Positions 4,820 through 5,093 of a stretch of DNA of 5,093 nucleotides are shown in pieces. The translations under genes were made by a program, and so were the position numbers. Below the pieces are notes generated by a model that worked only from the letters and a program-made list of their open reading frames with translations, had not been told where the DNA came from and did no database searches. The first letter of the stretch is position 1, and each line of letters starts with the position of its first letter. The DNA is from Planctomycetota bacterium (GTDB taxonomy: Bacteria > Planctomycetota > UBA8108): NCBI GenBank assembly GCA_022451445.1, contig JAKUSY010000258.1, forward strand, positions 1-5,093, given 5' to 3'.

Positions 4820-5093
4820 TTACTTTCCGATCGAACGGATCAATCGGAAGTCAGTCCCCCTATTTGCATACCTTCCATACCAAACAGTTTGGTTAATAAC
4901 CTGCGAAGGTCGTTTGCGGTGGAAAATACGAATAGTAAACGTTTGGGATGTGCGATTTCGAACTTCGCTGAAGGAAATTTGTTCGATTCGGGTATGGCTT
5001 AAAAGGTTGGAAAGTTCATCGGTAAATAACGAATTGGATAAGGCATCAATGAGTCCGAAAAGTTCTGTTTGGGTCCTTGCCGTTACGGTTGAA
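4820..5093 (-). CDS. Possible C-terminal end of an unrecognised AT-rich gene (truncated by window edge)
   Basis: A minus-strand frame is open from the right edge (first full codon 5092-5090) for 90 codons to TAA at 4822-4820, facing the synthase gene with 35 bases between stops. The residues look protein-like: a probable helix (TELFGLIDALSNSLF, residues 9-23), then likely strands (TFTIRIFH, 51-58) and an aromatic/basic end (WYGRYANRGTDFRLIRSIGK, 71-90). I do not recognise the family. G+C over 4801-5093 is about 43% by hand count, and third positions of this frame are about 42%, quite unlike the rest of the window, so it may be recently acquired. A plus-strand frame in the same register (4787-5002) also lacks stops, but has no usable start. 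A short plus-strand start at 5049 competes with this call. The whole stretch could instead be non-coding. Confidence 0.42.
   Translation of the reverse strand, partial: STVTARTQTELFGLIDALSNSLFTDELSNLLSHTRIEQISFSEVRNRTSQTFTIRIFHRKRPSQVINQTVWYGRYANRGTDFRLIRSIGK
4823..4850. other. Imperfect hairpin at the convergent gene ends
   Basis: CTTTCCGAT (4823-4831) and ATCGGAAG (4843-4850) pair over eight bases with one bulged T, around an 11-base loop. The site lies next to the TAA of the tentative minus-strand frame and 38 bases after the synthase stop. No T-run follows on either strand, so intrinsic termination is unproven; it is the best visible candidate for transcript ends here. Confidence 0.3.
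4870..4910. other. Nested inverted repeats in the AT-rich right edge
   Basis: An inner dyad, ACCAAAC-A-GTTTGGT (4879-4893), has seven-base perfect arms around a single A. It is enclosed by ACCTTC (4870-4875) and GAAGGT (4905-4910). As DNA the inner part resembles a repressor or activator operator. As RNA it would make a six-pair stem with a CAG loop inside a weaker outer stem. It lies within the tentative minus-strand reading frame, so if that frame is real the symmetry may be accidental. Confidence 0.4.

Noticed and set aside
5049..5093. Plus-strand gene start at ATG 5049 (MSPKSSVWVLAVTVE), with AAGG five bases upstream
   Set aside because: Only 15 codons are visible before the edge and the minus-strand frame across the same bases is much longer. 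It remains the main alternative and needs sequence to the right.

Overview
The window comes from a GC-rich bacterium: one hand-counted line inside the pseudouridine synthase gene (4561-4620) is about 72% G+C, with G/C-ending codons dominating. Nothing fixes the phylum. A secreted protein combining a small 'NG...G.V' beta domain with HEAT-like repeats, and HisH/HisF variants reading GICIGCQ and LNSIDADGT, would fit a Planctomycetota, Myxococcota or similar lineage, but that is only an impression.

Layout. Five genes lie head to tail on the minus strand from about 3730 down to 1: hisH, hisF, a secreted HEAT-repeat protein, a secreted PPP-type metallophosphatase, and the first 100 codons of an acidic Glu/Ala/Pro repeat protein that leaves the window at base 1. 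hisH and hisF overlap by one base (TGATG). The phosphatase and acidic-protein genes overlap by four (ATGA). The HEAT and phosphatase genes are 61 bases apart. Two perfect TATAAT boxes on the minus strand, before hisH and before the HEAT gene, each sit exactly 30 bases from the ATG. This suggests two transcription units, his genes and envelope genes, with possible read-through. Divergent from hisH, on the plus strand, is an RluA-family rRNA/tRNA pseudouridine synthase with a very basic Arg/Gly/Lys tail. The intergenic region between them holds a perfect 7-bp inverted repeat touching the hisH -10 box.

After the synthase stop (4784) the composition falls to about 43% G+C. That last 309-base stretch holds a 90-codon minus-strand reading frame, open at the right edge, which I read tentatively as the C-terminal end of an unrecognised, compositionally foreign gene.

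Function. HisH and HisF form imidazole glycerol phosphate synthase (histidine and purine-salvage branch point). The synthase modifies RNA. The HEAT protein and phosphatase are both predicted to be exported and, being adjacent, may act together in the envelope. I see no defence system, CRISPR array, tRNA, rRNA or insertion sequence. The least explained parts are the acidic repeat gene, the HEAT/phosphatase pair, the divergent operator-like dyad and the AT-rich right edge.
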